Source of the DNA: Pseudomonadota bacterium
GTDB lineage: Bacteria > Pseudomonadota > Alphaproteobacteria > Rhizobiales > Devosiaceae
Reading direction: 5' to 3'
NCBI GenBank assembly: GCA_023437755.1
Contig: JAEZFJ010000007.1
Coordinates: 1-8,058 of the forward strand
DNA length: 8,058 nucleotides
Below the pieces are notes generated by a model, which was not told where the DNA came from, ran no database searches, and saw only the letters and a program-made list of their open reading frames with translations. The position numbers and the translations under genes are program-made. Shown one piece after another: positions 6,588-8,058 of the stretch (its first letter is position 1; every line of letters begins with the position of its first letter).

Positions 6588-6754
6588 GAGCGCTCAGTCC
6601 GTACTGCCCCTTTTTGACTAATTCTAATCGGCCTGAAGGGCAAGAGCGAGGCGACGCGCCGCCGCTCCAGGACCGTTGCGGTCGTCTCCCCCGCCACACT
6701 CGCTTACACAGCCGATCCCCACAATGCCGTGGAGGAACCACCGCGGTCCGCCGA

Positions 6755-6784
6755 TTGTCGCATTCATCGGCTAGGCATTAGCAT
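6755..6784 (+). promoter_or_regulatory. Possible promoter of the lipase-like gene
   Basis: TTGTCG (6755-6760) and TAGCAT (6779-6784) with an 18-base spacer would give a leader of about 30 bases before ATG 6820. Each hexamer matches four of six consensus positions, so this is a weak candidate. The rest of the 232-base divergent gap (6588-6819) shows no further gene or repeat. Confidence 0.25.
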
Positions 6785-6819
6785 CGATACTCCGATCGGT
6801 CTGTCCGGGGGAACAACCG

Positions 6820-8019
6820 ATGCTTCGCTATTTCACCTTCCTGCTGCTGCCGCTGATCGGCCTCGCCGCATGGCATGGCACGCCCGTCACCCGGGCTTCG
6901 CTCGGCATCACGATCGAGAACAGCGCGCCGGCTGTCTGCAAGGCTCCCGTCATCCCCGACTTGCGTGAGGCTCCTTCCAGCGGCCCCGAAGTCGGCTGCG
7001 ACGATCCCGAAGGCTGCGAGAACAAGGAGCACATCTCGGCGACTTTCCTGCCGTATGCGATCGCGAGCCTCAATGCCTATGGCGGCACCGGGCGGGAAAG
7101 CGGTGACCTCGTGAAATTCGAGCCGAGCTGGAAGGTCGTCGGCGGACCGGTCGTGAACCAGAATGGGCTCAGCTACATCGTCTTTTCGCGGACGATCGAG
7201 AACGAGGATCATGTGCTTGTCGCCTTCCGGGGCACCGAAGCGATAGGCGGCGAGGGCTGGTGGAAGGTTCTGCCCACCCCGGCCGATACGCTCGCAAATG
7301 CGTCCTGGGTCACGCAGTGGTTCAACCCCTGGGATCGCTACCGCCTCGCCCGGGAAGCCTTCGCGGATATCCGCAGGCAGGCATTCGCGCGCGCGGAAGG
7401 TCGCGTGGTCCGCTTCCATTTGACCGGACATTCGCTCGGCGGCGGGCTCGCCGTGCACGTGGCACGCGGTTTTCCCTGCACTGCGGCCGTCGTCTTCAAT
7501 ACGTCCTGCGTCACAAATCAGATCCGCTTCAACGAGCCGTACAAGGACAACCAGATCGTTGACATCCGCGAGAACCGCGATGTGTTGACCAATACGCTGT
7601 GCGCGCCCGCGACACTTCTCGGCTGGAACCGCAATCATCAACTCTATGGCGCTGAATGGATCCGCATCCGGCGGCGGGAAAACGCGGACGAGATGGATCT
7701 GGCGCTCCGTCAGCACGCCATCGGCGGCATGGCCTTCGCCATGGGCCGCACGGTGCTGTGCTGTGCGCAGAACCAGAGACGCAGCTCGCATGCATCCTGC
7801 TCGTGCGGGCCGCGTGTGGTTGCCGGCGTCGAAGGTGCCAAGCGCATTCTGTGCGATATGCGGCGGCGGCCGCCGCTGCGCAAGTCTGTCAAAGGTGGCG
7901 AAACGGTCACCACGACGACGAAGCAAGGCAGCTTCAAGGGAAGGCGACCTGCACGATTCGACTCGTGCGATTTCTCGCCCATCGAGCAGGTCGATCGCCA
8001 GTGCCGCCGCGAATGCTGA
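6820..8019 (+). CDS. Secreted lipase-like (class 3) alpha/beta hydrolase with cysteine-rich tail
   Basis: Predicted secreted serine hydrolase, 399 aa. The start ATG follows GGGGGAA by eight bases and opens a signal peptide (basic MLRY, hydrophobic core to about residue 18). The central part resembles class 3 (Lipase_3) enzymes: VLVAFRGTE (132-140) matches the oxyanion-loop motif, and LTGHSLGGGLAVHVA (201-215) is the nucleophile elbow with S205 as predicted catalytic serine. Candidate acid and base are D254 (or D248) and H273 in NHQLYG (or H299); the order Ser-Asp-His suits the fold. It has 14 cysteines: 40, 60, 66, 220, 230, 261, 314, 315, 327, 329, 345, 383, 395 and 399. Eight of these fall in the last 90 residues, a strongly basic region with no domain I recognise. 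Codon use stays uniform through the tail, so it is unlikely to be a frameshift product. The substrate is unknown. The gene appears monocistronic, as nothing starts in the 39 bases after it. Confidence 0.8.
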   Translation: MLRYFTFLLLPLIGLAAWHGTPVTRASLGITIENSAPAVCKAPVIPDLREAPSSGPEVGCDDPEGCENKEHISATFLPYAIASLNAYGGTGRESGDLVKFEPSWKVVGGPVVNQNGLSYIVFSRTIENEDHVLVAFRGTEAIGGEGWWKVLPTPADTLANASWVTQWFNPWDRYRLAREAFADIRRQAFARAEGRVVRFHLTGHSLGGGLAVHVARGFPCTAAVVFNTSCVTNQIRFNEPYKDNQIVDIRENRDVLTNTLCAPATLLGWNRNHQLYGAEWIRIRRRENADEMDLALRQHAIGGMAFAMGRTVLCCAQNQRRSSHASCSCGPRVVAGVEGAKRILCDMRRRPPLRKSVKGGETVTTTTKQGSFKGRRPARFDSCDFSPIEQVDRQCRREC

Positions 8020-8058
8020 TGGCGCGACGGATCACGTAACGACGGGCAGCACCTCTAT

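Noticed and set aside
6778..7926. Long minus-strand open frame (382 codons) opposite the lipase-like gene
   Set aside because: It is fully antisense to a gene with a signal peptide and catalytic motifs, its product is low-complexity and rich in Arg, Ala and Asp, and it has no recognisable domain. This is a typical shadow frame in high-GC DNA.
1..8058. Mobile element, CRISPR, phage or defence island
   Set aside because: No transposase or integrase motifs, no spaced direct-repeat array, no tRNA-associated att site and no composition shift were seen; gene content is housekeeping and transport.

Overview
The window is ordinary high-GC chromosomal DNA. Protein content and style (dipeptide-type ABC operon, AMIN-domain amidase, Aat, high-GC third codon positions) fit an alphaproteobacterium, probably of the Rhizobiales/Hyphomicrobiales. 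The lineage is an inference from protein style, not from a marker gene.

Left half (1-4230, all on the minus strand): a dipeptide/oligopeptide-type ABC importer locus. In transcription order it holds a promoter (4201-4230), a periplasmic solute-binding protein (4096-2519), an intrinsic-terminator-like hairpin (2453-2482), a second promoter-like element (2336-2365), a decayed C-terminal remnant of a second solute-binding protein (about 2330-1984), an inverted repeat (1938-1966), the DppB-type permease (1880-939), the DppC-type permease (939-28, joined by TGATG) and the first codons of another gene that runs off the window (21-1), presumably an ATP-binding subunit. The binding protein would capture a peptide-like solute and deliver it to the BC permease pair. 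The decayed paralogue shows that the locus once carried two tandem binding-protein genes.

Middle (4097-6587): a 446-bp non-coding gap separates the importer from a plus-strand N-acetylmuramoyl-L-alanine amidase with signal peptide, AMIN domain and Amidase_3 domain (4543-5880). It converges, with 23 bp between stop codons, on a minus-strand leucyl/phenylalanyl-tRNA-protein transferase gene, aat (6587-5904). These two genes act in septal peptidoglycan splitting and N-degron protein turnover and have no evident functional link.

Right end (6588-8058): a 232-bp divergent gap, then a plus-strand secreted lipase-like alpha/beta hydrolase (6820-8019) with an FRGTE motif, a GHSLG nucleophile elbow and an unusual basic, cysteine-rich C-terminal tail.

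I found no RNA gene, CRISPR array, insertion sequence, phage gene or defence system. The most instructive points are the frameshifted, internally deleted binding-protein relic that keeps a promoter-like element ahead of the permeases, and the cysteine-rich tail of the lipase-like protein. I see no convincing sign of a wholly new system.
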